From Vogesella mureinivorans (GTDB lineage Bacteria; Pseudomonadota; Gammaproteobacteria; Burkholderiales; Chromobacteriaceae): DNA of 64,000 nucleotides. Where the stretch lies: NCBI RefSeq assembly GCF_007644035.1, contig NZ_VMTV02000047.1, positions 84,712-148,711 on the forward strand, read 5' to 3'. Position numbers and translations under genes: made by a program. Below, in pieces: positions 35,170-44,600 of the stretch; position 1 is the stretch's first letter; every line of letters begins with the position of its first letter. The notes below the pieces were generated by a model. That model did not search any database and was not told where the DNA came from. It worked only from the letters and a program-made list of their open reading frames with translations.

Positions 35170-36411
35170 TTAACTGGCCGCTACCGGCAGCGGCTCCACT
35201 TTGCGCAGCTGCCAGGTTAGCCACAGACACAAGGCCAATAGCGCGCCGATCAGCCCGGCCACACCCGGCCAGCCGTCCAGCCGCCACATCAGGCCGGAGC
35301 CGCTGCCAATAAACGCCGAGCCCAGATAATACGATGTCAGGTAAAACGCCGACGCCAGGCCACGTGCGTGGGTCACGCGGCGCCCTACCCAGCTGGCGGC
35401 CACCGAGTGCGCGGCAAAAAAGCCAAAGGTAAACAGCGCCACCCCGGCCACCACCAGCCACAGGCTCTGGCTCAGCGTCAGCAGCAGCGCTGGCAGCATC
35501 AGCGCCACCATTTTCCACAGCACCACGCGGCGGCCGTAGCGGTCGGCCCAGCGCCCGCCCAGGCTGGATGACACCATGCCCACCACGTACAGCAAGAAAA
35601 TCAGCCCGATGGCGCTTTGCGACAGCCCGAACGGCGCTGCCTGCAGGCGGAAGCCCAGGTAGTTGTACAGGCTGACAAAGCCGCCCATCAGCATGAAACC
35701 CAGCAAGAACAAGCGGGACAAACCGGGGTCGCGCCAATGCTGGCGGCTATCGGCCAGCACACTGGCCAGCGATACCTGGCGCGGCACAAAGCGGCGCGAA
35801 GGCGGCAGCAGCTTCCAGAACAGCAGCGCGGCCAGGGTGCCCATCACCGCCAGCGCCAGCAGCCCGGCTTGCAAGCCCCAGGCGTCGGCCACCACCGCCG
35901 CCACATAGCGCCCGCTCATGCCGCCCAGCGCGTTGGCCGCAATATACAAACCCACCGCCCGGCCCAGCGACTCGGGTGCCAGCTCTTCGGACAGATAAGA
36001 CAGCGCCAGCGCCGGCAGGCCGGCCATCAGCACGCCAAACAGCGCCCGCCACAGCAGCAGCCAGCCAAAGCTGCTGCTCCACACCGCCAGCCACGACAGC
36101 AGCACCCCGCCTGCCAGCGAGGCCACCATCAAGGGCGTGCGGCCAACCTTTTCCGCCAGCAGGCTGGCCGGTATCAGCAACAGCGCCATGGGCAAGGTAG
36201 CCGACGACAGCACCGCACTGGCCGCCGCGGGCGACAGGCCGTAATGCGCGGCAAACAGCGGCATCAGCGGCTGTACGCCGTACAACAGGGCAAAGGTAGC
36301 AAAGCCGCCAATCGCCGCCGCCCAGGTGGCGCGCCACCAGGCGGCAGAGCCGGCGTGATGCGGGGTGGTTTCGCCGGCCACGCGGGCCAGCACAGCAGAA
36401 GCGCAAGACAT
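35170..36411 (-). CDS. MFS transporter (YnfM-like)
   Basis: A 413-residue permease with about 12 transmembrane helices. Motif A-like loops are LLAEKVGRTPLMVAS and GGRWADRYGRRVVLW. It resembles the YnfM/AraJ-type efflux group; substrate unknown. It is transcribed away from a LysR-type regulator 98 bp off, the usual arrangement for a regulated exporter, and is followed by RidA-like and flavoprotein genes. Repeats at 35932 and 36138 are inside. Confidence 0.87.
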   Translation of the reverse strand: MSCASAVLARVAGETTPHHAGSAAWWRATWAAAIGGFATFALLYGVQPLMPLFAAHYGLSPAAASAVLSSATLPMALLLIPASLLAEKVGRTPLMVASLAGGVLLSWLAVWSSSFGWLLLWRALFGVLMAGLPALALSYLSEELAPESLGRAVGLYIAANALGGMSGRYVAAVVADAWGLQAGLLALAVMGTLAALLFWKLLPPSRRFVPRQVSLASVLADSRQHWRDPGLSRLFLLGFMLMGGFVSLYNYLGFRLQAAPFGLSQSAIGLIFLLYVVGMVSSSLGGRWADRYGRRVVLWKMVALMLPALLLTLSQSLWLVVAGVALFTFGFFAAHSVAASWVGRRVTHARGLASAFYLTSYYLGSAFIGSGSGLMWRLDGWPGVAGLIGALLALCLWLTWQLRKVEPLPVAAS

Positions 36412-36491
36412 GAGCAGACACCTTGTCAGGTAATGGTGTCAGCCTAGGCTTGGCGAATGGCAACGTCCAATATATATTTCAATAGGCATTA

Positions 36492-36506
36492 ATACATTGA
36501 AAGTAT
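36492..36506. promoter_or_regulatory. LysR-type binding site
   Basis: ATAC-N7-GTAT, the BenM/CatM-type LysR consensus, ends 3 bp before the lysR start codon. It lies in an AT-rich 98-bp divergent region, so it can serve autoregulation and control of the MFS gene. Confidence 0.55.
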
Positions 36507-36509
36507 CAA

Positions 36510-37427
36510 ATGGAGCTGCGACACCTGCGCTATTTCGTGGCGGTAGCCGAAGAGCTGCACTTCACCCGTGCGGCCGAGCGCCTGCACATGGCGCAGCCAC
36601 CGCTCAGCCAGCAGATCCGCGCGCTGGAGCAGGAGCTGGGCGTGAGTCTGTTCGAGCGGCACCAGCGCGCCGTCAAGCTCACGGCCGCCGGCGAGCGCTT
36701 TCTGCTACGCGCCCGCGCCCTGCTGGAAGGCGCCAGCCAGGCGGCCGACGAGGCCCGCCGCGCCGCCCGTGGCGAAATTGGCGAGCTGAATATCGGCTTT
36801 ACCTCCTCGCTGCCGCTGATGTCGCTACTACCCACCGCGCTGCAGCGGTTTCGCCAGCAGCACGGCAGCGTGACCCTGCACTTTCACGAAGAGTTCACCC
36901 GCGAGCAGTTCCAGCTGCTGGGCAGCAACAAGCTGGATGTGGGCGTGGTGCGCTTTAACGGCGAGGAAGACACCCCCGGCCTGGCGCTGCGCGAGGTGCG
37001 GCGCGACCGCCTGTGCGCGGTACTGCCGCGCAGCCACCCGCTGGCCGCCAGCCCCGGCATTGCCCTGGCGCAGCTGGCTGGCGAGCGCATCATCGGCTAC
37101 CCGTCCAGCAGCGGCAACTGGCTGACCCGCCGCCTGGAAAAGCTGGCGCGCGAGGCGGGTTTTGAATGGCGGGTACACCAGCTGGCCGGCGAAGCCACCA
37201 CCCAGATCGGCCTGGTAGACGCCGGACTGGGCGTGGCCGTACTACCCGCCCCGCTACAGTGCGTGCAGCTGCCCGGCATCTGCTATGTGCCGCTGCTGGA
37301 CAGCCACGCCTACATGACGCTGACCGTGGCCTGGCGCGAACGCGACACCTCGCCACTGGTGGCCGCTTTTGTCGATGCCATGCTGGCCGCCGGCGCCAGC
37401 GCGTCACACCAGCCACCCGCGCCTTAG
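36510..37427 (+). CDS. LysR-family transcriptional regulator
   Basis: A 305-residue LTTR. The N-terminal winged helix is MELRHLRYFVAVAEELHFTRAAERLHMAQPPLSQQIRALEQELG, followed by a two-lobed effector domain (LNIGFTSSLPLMSLLPTALQRFRQQHG ...). The closest look is the BenM/CatM-like group for aromatic or related effectors, but the inducer cannot be read from sequence. Divergent from the MFS/RidA/flavoprotein cluster, which it most likely controls. Confidence 0.9.
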   Translation: MELRHLRYFVAVAEELHFTRAAERLHMAQPPLSQQIRALEQELGVSLFERHQRAVKLTAAGERFLLRARALLEGASQAADEARRAARGEIGELNIGFTSSLPLMSLLPTALQRFRQQHGSVTLHFHEEFTREQFQLLGSNKLDVGVVRFNGEEDTPGLALREVRRDRLCAVLPRSHPLAASPGIALAQLAGERIIGYPSSSGNWLTRRLEKLAREAGFEWRVHQLAGEATTQIGLVDAGLGVAVLPAPLQCVQLPGICYVPLLDSHAYMTLTVAWRERDTSPLVAAFVDAMLAAGASASHQPPAP

Positions 37428-37442
37428 CCACGCCAGGCACGC

Positions 37443-37471
37443 AAAAAAGCCGGCGCAAACGCACCGGCTTT
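37443..37471. terminator. Bidirectional terminator between lysR and the alcohol dehydrogenase
   Basis: Stem AAAGCCGG / CCGGCTTT with a 10-nt loop; A6 on the left gives a T-tract for the minus-strand gene. Confidence 0.8.
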
Positions 37472-37496
37472 GGCACTACCCGATAAGGCTACCCGC

Positions 37497-38627
37497 TTAC
37501 AGGGCGGCGCGATAAATCGCCTCTACCTCAGCCTGCGTTGGCTGGATAGGGTTGGTCAGGCCGCAGGCGTCTTTCAGCGCGTTGGCTGCCAGCGTGGCGA
37601 TGTCTTCATCCTTCACGCCCAGCTGGGTCAGGCCAGCCGGAATGCCCACGTCCGCCGCCAGCTGGCGGATGGCTGCCAGTGCTGCCTCGGCGCTAGCTTC
37701 CACCCCCAGCGCTACCGCCACGTCTGCCAGGCGGGCCGACGCCACGCGGGCATTAAAGGCCTGCACGTGCGGCAGCAGTACGGCATTGCATACGCCGTGC
37801 GGCAGGTCGTAGAAGCCGCCCAGCTGGTGCGCCATGGCGTGCACATAGCCCAGCGACGCATTGTTAAAGGCCATGCCCGCCAGAAACTGGGCGTAAGCCA
37901 TGTTTTCGCGCGCTGCCATGTCCTGGCCGTTACCGACCGCAGCACGCAGGTTGGCCGCAATCAGGCTTACCGCTTTCAGCGCGCAGGCGTCGGTAATGGG
38001 GTTGGCCGCAGTCGATACATACGCCTCTACTGCGTGCGTCAGCGCATCCATACCGGTGGCAGCCGTCAGGCTGGCCGGCATGCCCAGCATGGTTTCCGGG
38101 TCGTTTACCGACAGGATGGGCGTGGTGTGTTTGTCCACGATGGCCATTTTGATATGGCGCGATTCGTCGGTAATGATGCAAAAGCGCGTCATTTCACTGG
38201 CGGTACCGGCGGTGGTGTTGATGGCCACCAGCGGCAGCTGCGGCTTGGCCGATTTGTCCACGCCTTCGTAATCCTGGATCTGGCCGCCGTTGACCGCCAC
38301 CAGCGCAATGGCCTTGGCACAGTCGTGCGGCGAGCCGCCACCCAGCGAGATCACGCTGTCACCGTTTTTTTCACGCAGCAGCGCCAGGCCGGCGCCCACG
38401 TTGGCCGTGGTGGGGTTGGGCTGCACGCCGTCGAACACGAAAGACTGGATATCAGCCGCCTGCAGCTGGTTTTGTACCTGGGCCACCAGGCCGGCTTTCA
38501 CCAGGCCAGCATCGGTGACAATCAGCGTGCGGCGAAAGCCGCGTGCCTGCATGGCGTCTACTGCTTTTTGTACGCTACCGGCGCCCATCAGGTTCAGTGC
38601 GGGGATGTGGAATTCGCTAACAGCCAT
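37497..38627 (-). CDS. Iron-containing alcohol dehydrogenase (YiaY-like)
   Basis: A 376-residue group III dehydrogenase extremely like E. coli YiaY (an iron-dependent alcohol/L-threonine dehydrogenase). The NAD-binding [16 protein letters not shown] and the metal ligands are intact: Asp and His in [16 protein letters not shown] and two His in [23 protein letters not shown]. It probably interconverts short alcohols and aldehydes. It is monocistronic. Repeats at 37950 and 38001 lie only 41 bp apart in the same orientation. Confidence 0.92.
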   Translation of the reverse strand: MAVSEFHIPALNLMGAGSVQKAVDAMQARGFRRTLIVTDAGLVKAGLVAQVQNQLQAADIQSFVFDGVQPNPTTANVGAGLALLREKNGDSVISLGGGSPHDCAKAIALVAVNGGQIQDYEGVDKSAKPQLPLVAINTTAGTASEMTRFCIITDESRHIKMAIVDKHTTPILSVNDPETMLGMPASLTAATGMDALTHAVEAYVSTAANPITDACALKAVSLIAANLRAAVGNGQDMAARENMAYAQFLAGMAFNNASLGYVHAMAHQLGGFYDLPHGVCNAVLLPHVQAFNARVASARLADVAVALGVEASAEAALAAIRQLAADVGIPAGLTQLGVKDEDIATLAANALKDACGLTNPIQPTQAEVEAIYRAAL

Positions 38628-38843
38628 TTTCTTGTCCTTTCATGAAAACGATCTCATGCCTGCAGGCTACGCTTTCTGGCCAGGCGTTTTTTGCGCCAAA
38701 TCAAGTGAAACACGCGCTGCCCATTATCTTTTCCAGCCATGAACTTTCATGCCAGCCGCCTGTCACGCGTGGAAAACGCCCAGCCTGAAGCGGCACGCCA
38801 TCCACCCAGCTTGCGGCCAAGCCACCCGGCACTGACAAAATAC

Positions 38844-38857
38844 TGGTATCGATACCA
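38844..38857. promoter_or_regulatory. 14-bp perfect palindrome in the nrdJ-adh intergenic region
   Basis: TGGTATCGATACCA stands in the 291-nt gap (38628-38918) between the adh start and the nrdJ stop. It looks like a dimeric regulator site, about 217 bp upstream of adh. Nothing else in the gap looks like a gene. Confidence 0.4.
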
Positions 38858-38871
38858 CACCGATATCAGGC

Positions 38872-38897
38872 AAGAAAATGCCGCCCGCAGGCGGCAC
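38872..38897 (-). terminator. Terminator of nrdJ
   Basis: Stem TGCCGCC / GGCGGCA with loop CGCA, followed on the minus strand by TTTTCTT; 22 nt beyond the stop. Confidence 0.75.
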
Positions 38898-38918
38898 GTT
38901 GTCACCACGTTAAGGTGG

Positions 38919-41771
38919 CTAGCCGCACGCCCCGACGTGGCCGCAGGCAGTGCAGAACTCGCAGCCGTCTTTCTTGATCAGCGCACGGTTGCCGCATTCC
39001 GGGCAGGCCTTGCCCGCCATGGGGGCGGCGGCGGGGCTGACCACGCTATTGCCAAACAGCTCGCCCTGCTCCGGCACCATCACGCCCATGTCCTCTACCG
39101 GCACGCCCTCCTCGCTCAGAATGCCCAGCATGGCGTAGCGGTGGATGATCAGCCGCGCCAGATACGCCTCGGTAGACGGCCAGCTTTGTGATTTGTCGCT
39201 GCCGGGGGTGCGGGCAAAGAAGTCGGCCTGCGGCTCGGCGTAGCTTTGCAGCTTGCGCAGCTTCATGCCTATCCAGGCCGGGTCGATCACGCGCATGTCC
39301 AGGCTGAGCATCTTGCACAGGCCGTCCAGCTCGCGCGGGTAGTGGCCGGCCAGCCACATGGAGTACGGGCGGCGCTGGCCGTTGGGCAGCACCAGCTCTT
39401 TCACGAACAGGGCAAAGTCGTCGCCGGTTTGCGGGTTGACCACGTCTACCGACCAGCTGATGGTGCCATCGGCACCGGATTTGGGCTCTTTGCGGGCAAA
39501 CAGCGCGTCCATCACCGGCGTGGCGTCGCCGTCGGCACCGGCCAGTGCGCCCAGCTGCGCCACACGGTATTTCACCACCCTGGCCAGCGCGGCGGCGGCG
39601 GCGCTGCTCTGCAGCGCACCGTCGGCCAGCTCTACGTGGTAATGGCGGTCGCCACGGGTGGCGGCCAGCGCGTCCAGCTTGGCGGCCAGCCAGGTGCGGT
39701 CGCGGCAGCGCATGTCCATGGACAGCGTTTTGGCGATGGCACCCAGGCCACGCGGCACGTCGCCGTTGACCCAGCATTCAAACGGCAGCGCGGCTTCGCC
39801 CGGCTGGCTGCCATCGACATGGCCCACCATCACGGCAAAATCGCCCTCCTCGCCTTCTACCATATAGGTCCACGACGGGTTGCCGTGTTTGAGCTTGGGC
39901 CGGTGCGGCCACTTGAGGCTGGCTAGCGCCGGGCTGGGCGCGCTGTTCAGCGTGATGCGGCGGTCCGGGTCGCTCTGGTTCAGGTCTTGCGGCAGCGCCT
40001 GGCTACCAGGGTTGGCCGCAGCGGGGGCCTCCGACAGCACCGAGCCCAGCACGCTATTGGGGCGGTAGGTGGTAATACCTTTCAGCCCGGCGCGCCAGGC
40101 TTCCAGGTACAGGCTTTCGAAATCGTCAAACGGGTAGTCGGCCGGTACGTTCACCGTTTTGGAAATAGCGGTGTCGATAAACGGCGCGACCGCCGCCACC
40201 ATGCGCATGTGGTCAAGTGCGCTCATCTGCAGCGCGCTGACAAAGTAATCGGGCAGCGCCGTGGTATCGCCCCCTTGCATGCGGTACACGCGGTAGGCGT
40301 GGTCTTCTACCAGGTATTCCTGCTGGCTGCCGTCGGCCATGCGTTTTTTGCGGGTGTAGAACCAGCTGAACGGCGGCTCGATACCGTTGGACGCATTGTC
40401 GGCAAAGGCCAGCGAGATGGTGCCGGTAGGTGCAATCGACAGCAGGTGCGAGTTGCGGATGCCGTGCTGGCGGATACGCGCCTGAATCGCGGCCGGCAGG
40501 CGGCTGGCGCAGTGCGGCGCGGCCAGGTAGCGCTCGGCGTCGAATAGCGGGAAAGCGCCCTTCTCTATGGCCAGGTCTACCGAGGCATCGTAGGCGGCAT
40601 CGCGCATGCGCTCGGCAATGCTGGCGGCCAACCTTCGGCCCTCTTCGCTGTCGTAGCGCACGCGCAGCATGATCAGCGCGTCGCCCAGGCCGGTAAAGCC
40701 CAGCCCGACGCGGCGCTTGTTTTGTGCTTCGCGCTCTTGCTCCACCAGCGGCCATACGGTGAGGTCCAGCACGTTGTCCAGCATGCGGATGGCCGTGCGC
40801 ACCACTTGCTCGAAGGCGGCGTAGTCAAAGCTGGCGTGCTCGCCAAACGGCTGGCGCACAAAGCCGCACAGGTTGATGGAACCCAGGTCGCAGCAGCCGT
40901 AATCCGGCAGTGGCTGCTCGCCGCACGGGTTGGTGGACTCGATCACTTCGCAGTAGGACAGGTTGTTGTCGGCGTTGATCTTGCTCATGAACAGCACGCC
41001 GGGCTCGGCGTGGTCGTAGGTGCTGAGCATGATTTGCTGCCACAGCGCGCGGGCACGTACCGTGCTGTACACCCACAGCCCGTCGTCGCGCTGATAGCTG
41101 CCGGGAAAGCCGTTGTTGGCCGGTGCCACGGCGTGGGTAAGCGGCCAGTCGCCGTCGGCCTCTACCGCCTGCATGAAGGCGTCGGACACGCCTACCGACA
41201 TATTGAAATTGCGCAGGTCGCCCTGGTCTTTGGCGTGGATGAAGTCTTCGATATCCGGGTGGCTGACGTCCAGCACGCCCATCTGTGCGCCACGGCGCGC
41301 GCCGGCGGATTCCACCGTTTCGCAGCTGCGGTCGAACACACGCATATAGGAAACCGGGCCGGAGGCGCGGCTATCGGTGCCTTTTACCCGGGCACCACGC
41401 GGGCGGATGCGGCTAAAGTTGTAGCCCACGCCGCCGCCACGGCGCATGGTTTCGGCCGACTGCAACAGCGCCTCGTAAATGCCGACCTTGCCGTTTTCGG
41501 TTTGCGATACCGCATCGCCCACCGGCTGCACAAAGCAGTTGATGAGGGTGGCTTTCAGGTCGGTACCGGCGGCCGAGTTGATGCGCCCGCCGGGAATAAA
41601 ACCCTGGTCCAGCGCGGTAAAGAACAGCGGGGCAAAACGGGCCGGGTCGTTTTCCTGCGCGGCCAGTGCCTGCGCCACGCGCTGGCGTACCTCGCTAATG
41701 CTCTGTTCGCCGTTTTTGGCGTATTTTTCCAGCAGTACTTCACGCGAAATGTCTTGCTCTACCCATGCCAT
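38919..41771 (-). CDS. nrdJ: Adenosylcobalamin-dependent (class II) ribonucleoside-diphosphate reductase
   Basis: A 950-residue B12-dependent ribonucleotide reductase, able to make deoxyribonucleotides with or without oxygen. Typical class II segments are [75 protein letters not shown] and [20 protein letters not shown]. Two C-terminal repeats are followed by a Cys-rich tail, [28 protein letters not shown], likely a zinc/redox finger. The ATG at 41769-41771 has AGGGAG 6 nt upstream; ATG 41789 and GTG 41795 are alternatives. It carries an FNR-type promoter. No B12 riboswitch is visible in the short leader. Confidence 0.93.
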   Translation of the reverse strand: MAWVEQDISREVLLEKYAKNGEQSISEVRQRVAQALAAQENDPARFAPLFFTALDQGFIPGGRINSAAGTDLKATLINCFVQPVGDAVSQTENGKVGIYEALLQSAETMRRGGGVGYNFSRIRPRGARVKGTDSRASGPVSYMRVFDRSCETVESAGARRGAQMGVLDVSHPDIEDFIHAKDQGDLRNFNMSVGVSDAFMQAVEADGDWPLTHAVAPANNGFPGSYQRDDGLWVYSTVRARALWQQIMLSTYDHAEPGVLFMSKINADNNLSYCEVIESTNPCGEQPLPDYGCCDLGSINLCGFVRQPFGEHASFDYAAFEQVVRTAIRMLDNVLDLTVWPLVEQEREAQNKRRVGLGFTGLGDALIMLRVRYDSEEGRRLAASIAERMRDAAYDASVDLAIEKGAFPLFDAERYLAAPHCASRLPAAIQARIRQHGIRNSHLLSIAPTGTISLAFADNASNGIEPPFSWFYTRKKRMADGSQQEYLVEDHAYRVYRMQGGDTTALPDYFVSALQMSALDHMRMVAAVAPFIDTAISKTVNVPADYPFDDFESLYLEAWRAGLKGITTYRPNSVLGSVLSEAPAAANPGSQALPQDLNQSDPDRRITLNSAPSPALASLKWPHRPKLKHGNPSWTYMVEGEEGDFAVMVGHVDGSQPGEAALPFECWVNGDVPRGLGAIAKTLSMDMRCRDRTWLAAKLDALAATRGDRHYHVELADGALQSSAAAAALARVVKYRVAQLGALAGADGDATPVMDALFARKEPKSGADGTISWSVDVVNPQTGDDFALFVKELVLPNGQRRPYSMWLAGHYPRELDGLCKMLSLDMRVIDPAWIGMKLRKLQSYAEPQADFFARTPGSDKSQSWPSTEAYLARLIIHRYAMLGILSEEGVPVEDMGVMVPEQGELFGNSVVSPAAAPMAGKACPECGNRALIKKDGCEFCTACGHVGACG

Positions 41772-41824
41772 TGCCTGCTCCCTTGTCATGTCCACACCAC
41801 CATATGTAGCACCGCAAGTGGCAG

Positions 41825-41866
41825 ATTACACAATTTTTAGTGGCTCAGGGCATTGATGGGGGTCAA
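41825..41866 (-). promoter_or_regulatory. FNR/Anr-type class II promoter of nrdJ
   Basis: TTGATGGGGGTCAA (41853-41866) matches TTGAT-N4-ATCAA in 9 of 10 positions. On the minus strand, TGTAAT (complement of 41825-41830) fits a -10 element. With the start predicted at 41818, the FNR site is centred at -41.5, the class II activation position. Confidence 0.72.
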
Positions 41867-41882
41867 AGGCAAAGACCGGTGT

Positions 41883-42641
41883 TCACGGCCAGTAGCGCTG
41901 GCGCAGCTGGCGATAAGCAGGGCTGGCCACCAGCCGCTGCCAGGCTTGCTGCCAGGCTTGCACCTCGGCAGGCGGTGTCGCGTGCGACGCCACCAGATAG
42001 CTTTGCAGCGGCACCGTGGGCAGCGGGCTGGGCTGTACGGCAGCCACCGATAGCCCGGCTTCCTGCAGCTTGGCTTTGAGGTCGCCCGCCACCACCGGTG
42101 CCAGGCTCACGCGGCCTGCGGCCAACATGCGCAGGCACAGCGCATAGCTGCTACTGCGTTCTACCCGCTGCAGGCCAAACTGCACGGCGTATTCTTCGGG
42201 CGCACTGCCATAGACCACACACACCGGCAGCTGGCGGGCCTGCTGCCAGCTGGTGGCAGCCAGCGGGCGCAACGGCGACTGGTAAAACACCAGCGTGTCA
42301 CGGTACAGCGGCAGCACCCACTGGTAGCGCAGCTCGCGCGCCGGGGTGCGCAGCAGGCCTACCAGCCAGGCCGGCTGCCGGGCGTCCAGCGCCTTCAGTG
42401 CGCGCGCCAGCGGTACATCGCTCACCCCCTGTGTCCGCCCCAGCTGCTGCAGTAGCGCCTGGGCCAGCGCCAGTGAAAACGCCCGGGGGCCGCTACCCGG
42501 GCGTGGCAGCAGCAGTGCGGTGTCGTGCAGGGTGACCCCCTGCAAGCTGTGCACATACACCGTAGGCCAGCGGGCAGGCTCTTGCGCCTGCGCCTGCACA
42601 CTGGCCAGCGATAACAATACGGCGCACCAACGCCGCATCAT
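41883..42641 (-). CDS. Periplasmic solute-binding-like protein (SBP_bac_3 type)
   Basis: A 252-residue exported protein. The signal peptide ends near VQAQA. The rest has the layout of a small amino-acid-type binding protein ([88 protein letters not shown]). No transporter genes are adjacent. Its start overlaps the stop of a chemoreceptor gene (ATGA), suggesting it may present a ligand to that receptor or act as a stand-alone sensor. Confidence 0.7.
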   Translation of the reverse strand: MMRRWCAVLLSLASVQAQAQEPARWPTVYVHSLQGVTLHDTALLLPRPGSGPRAFSLALAQALLQQLGRTQGVSDVPLARALKALDARQPAWLVGLLRTPARELRYQWVLPLYRDTLVFYQSPLRPLAATSWQQARQLPVCVVYGSAPEEYAVQFGLQRVERSSSYALCLRMLAAGRVSLAPVVAGDLKAKLQEAGLSVAAVQPSPLPTVPLQSYLVASHATPPAEVQAWQQAWQRLVASPAYRQLRQRYWP

Positions 42642-44248
42642 GTACGGAAACGGTTGACCGATGTCCGCAAAGCCTCGGCTTGCTGATGAATGGCATTGAC
42701 CTGGTCTACAGCGTGGCTGGCAGACGACAGCGCGTCTTCCACCACACCGGCGACCTGCTCCACACTGCCGGCAATACTGGTGCCCGCTTTGCTCTGCTCC
42801 GACATGGCCAGCGCCACCGAGCGAATACGGCTGAGCGAATCCTGCGCACGGCTGTTGATTGCCTGCAGCGCGCTGGAGGCCTCCTGCACGCGGGTGACGC
42901 CCTGCTCTACGACCGGGGCAATGCTTTGCACCTGGCCGGATACGGTGCCGGTATCAGCCACCACGGCTTGCACGATGGCGGAGATCTCGTCGGTAGCCAG
43001 CGCGGTACGCTCGGCCAGTTTGCGTACTTCGTCGGCGACCACGGCAAAACCACGCCCGGTTTCACCGGCACGGGCGGCTTCAATGGCGGCATTCAGCGCC
43101 AGCAGGTTGGTCTGGTTGGCAATCTCGCGAATGGTTTCGGCAATGCCGCTGATGTGGCGCGTGCGCTCGGACAGCGAGTGCACCTGGTTGTTGACCTCGC
43201 CAATCTGGCTGGCAATCAGCTCGATATGGCGGCTGGCTTCGGTCGTCAGCGCGGTGCCGCTGGCGGCCTCGTCTACCGTGTGGCGGGCGTCGTTTTCGTT
43301 GTCGCGCGCGCTGGCGGTAACGTGGTCGATACTGACCGACAGCTGCTCGATGGCTGCGGCTGCCGAGGCAGTGGATTCGCTGGCGTTATGCGACACGCTT
43401 TGCAGGTGGCCCATGTGCTGCTTGAGCTGGGTACCGGCGTCGGCAATATCATGGCTGCCTGTGCGGATGTCGGTAATGATCTGCGACAGTTTGTGCTGCA
43501 TGGCGCGCATGCTGCCCAGCAGGCTGTGCTCCGGGCCATTGACCACGATCTTTTCGGTGAGGTCGCCTTCGGCAATGCGGCGCACGACCGCGGCAGCGTA
43601 GGCCGGGTCGCCGCCCAGCGAGCGCAGGATGCTGCGCGACAGCAGCCAGGCCAGCACCCCTACCGCCACAATGCCGATCACCACGAACAGCAGCATCAAG
43701 CGCGCCTCGCTCCAGAATATATGGTCGATATCATCCACAAAAAAGCCGGTACCAATCACCCAGCCCCACGGCTGGGCACGTACTACGCCGTTCAGTTTGG
43801 GGATATCCACATCGCTGCCCGGGCGGGCGGCGACCACGTACACCAGGCCGTACTGGGCCTTGGTCAGCGCCTCGGCGTACACCTCAACTGAGGTACGGCC
43901 ATCGGGGCCTTTGCCGCCATCGTCATACTTGCCGATGCGCGCTTCTTTGGGGTGGTACAGCATCACGTTGCCGGCGTCGCGCACAAAGTAGTACACCTCT
44001 TTGGTGCGTACCATGGACAGCGCCTTCAGCGCCTGCTGTTTGGCCTCTGCCTCGGGCAGCTTGCCCTCTGCCGCCAGCTTGGCGTGGCGCTCTACAATAT
44101 GTTCCGCCACCTGCAACAGGTGGGTGATCTGAGTTTCTTTTTCGTGCAGCAAGCCCTGCTTTTTGAAATACAGCGACATGCCGCCCAATAGCAGCAAGCC
44201 AAGCAAGCTCACCAGGGTAAGAATCAACAGACGGGTAGACAGCTTCAT
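42638..44248 (-). CDS. Methyl-accepting chemotaxis protein
   Basis: A 536-residue chemoreceptor: N-terminal transmembrane helix ([22 protein letters not shown]), a periplasmic single Cache domain (about 40-185, with [40 protein letters not shown]), a second helix ([21 protein letters not shown]), a HAMP domain, and the signalling hairpin with the CheA/CheW-binding tip [41 protein letters not shown]. No C-terminal CheR pentapeptide is present. AGAGGAAG precedes the start. It is coupled to the downstream binding-protein gene. Confidence 0.93.
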   Translation of the reverse strand: MKLSTRLLILTLVSLLGLLLLGGMSLYFKKQGLLHEKETQITHLLQVAEHIVERHAKLAAEGKLPEAEAKQQALKALSMVRTKEVYYFVRDAGNVMLYHPKEARIGKYDDGGKGPDGRTSVEVYAEALTKAQYGLVYVVAARPGSDVDIPKLNGVVRAQPWGWVIGTGFFVDDIDHIFWSEARLMLLFVVIGIVAVGVLAWLLSRSILRSLGGDPAYAAAVVRRIAEGDLTEKIVVNGPEHSLLGSMRAMQHKLSQIITDIRTGSHDIADAGTQLKQHMGHLQSVSHNASESTASAAAAIEQLSVSIDHVTASARDNENDARHTVDEAASGTALTTEASRHIELIASQIGEVNNQVHSLSERTRHISGIAETIREIANQTNLLALNAAIEAARAGETGRGFAVVADEVRKLAERTALATDEISAIVQAVVADTGTVSGQVQSIAPVVEQGVTRVQEASSALQAINSRAQDSLSRIRSVALAMSEQSKAGTSIAGSVEQVAGVVEDALSSASHAVDQVNAIHQQAEALRTSVNRFRT

Positions 44249-44480
44249 CGGGTGCTTCCTCTTTATTTGTCGTTATCTGCTCGCCCATACAGCGGCCGGC
44301 AATATGAAAACAGGCATGGTCACCTGCCGCCATTGGGGATACCCGCAGCGTGGCACAGTTTTATTGCTATTTATGGTATGAACCAGCCCGGTGCATTAGG
44401 CAAGGCAGCTTGCACCAAGCTTGGCATGATTTACTGTCAAAACGCTTTCAGCCCCGCCTGTCCAGATAGACAGGCATGAA
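44249..44480. other. Non-coding region upstream of the chemoreceptor
   Basis: The 352-nt gap 44249-44600 holds the chemoreceptor promoter region on its left and a hairpin plus degenerate element on its right. In this left part I see no gene and no confident promoter hexamers. Confidence 0.5.
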
Positions 44481-44502
44481 AACGCCCCGGCAAGCGGGGC
44501 GC
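44481..44502. terminator. Hairpin next to element copy C
   Basis: Stem CGCCCCG / CGGGGCG around a 5-nt loop, with AAAA on its left. On the minus strand it could end the upstream AsmA-like gene's transcript. Confidence 0.6.
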
Positions 44503-44510
44503 GAGAGGGA

Positions 44511-44586
44511 TGACAAACCCGGTTTGCCGTGCAAACGGGGCGGGTATTGATAAGCGGCCAGGCTACAGATTCAATAAATTGCCTGG
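44511..44586 (+). repeat. Possible degenerate copy C of the structured element
   Basis: Begins TGACAAACCC, as copy B does, and continues with GCAAACGG and a GGCCAGGCTACAGATTC stretch resembling GGCAAGGCTGCGGATGC. The long-range pairing is kept as CCAGGC / GCCTGG. The CCCGGCTTTGCCGGG hairpin and the second flanking terminator are missing. It may be a truncated relic. Confidence 0.35.
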
Positions 44587-44600
44587 TCGACCCGGTGGCC

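Noticed and set aside
38641-38700. Sigma-54 promoter for the alcohol dehydrogenase
   Set aside because: A GG-N10-GC spacing exists on the minus strand, but the -12 element is poor.
41772-41882. Cobalamin riboswitch or NrdR boxes before nrdJ
   Set aside because: The leader is too short for a B12 riboswitch and no pair of convincing NrdR boxes could be aligned.
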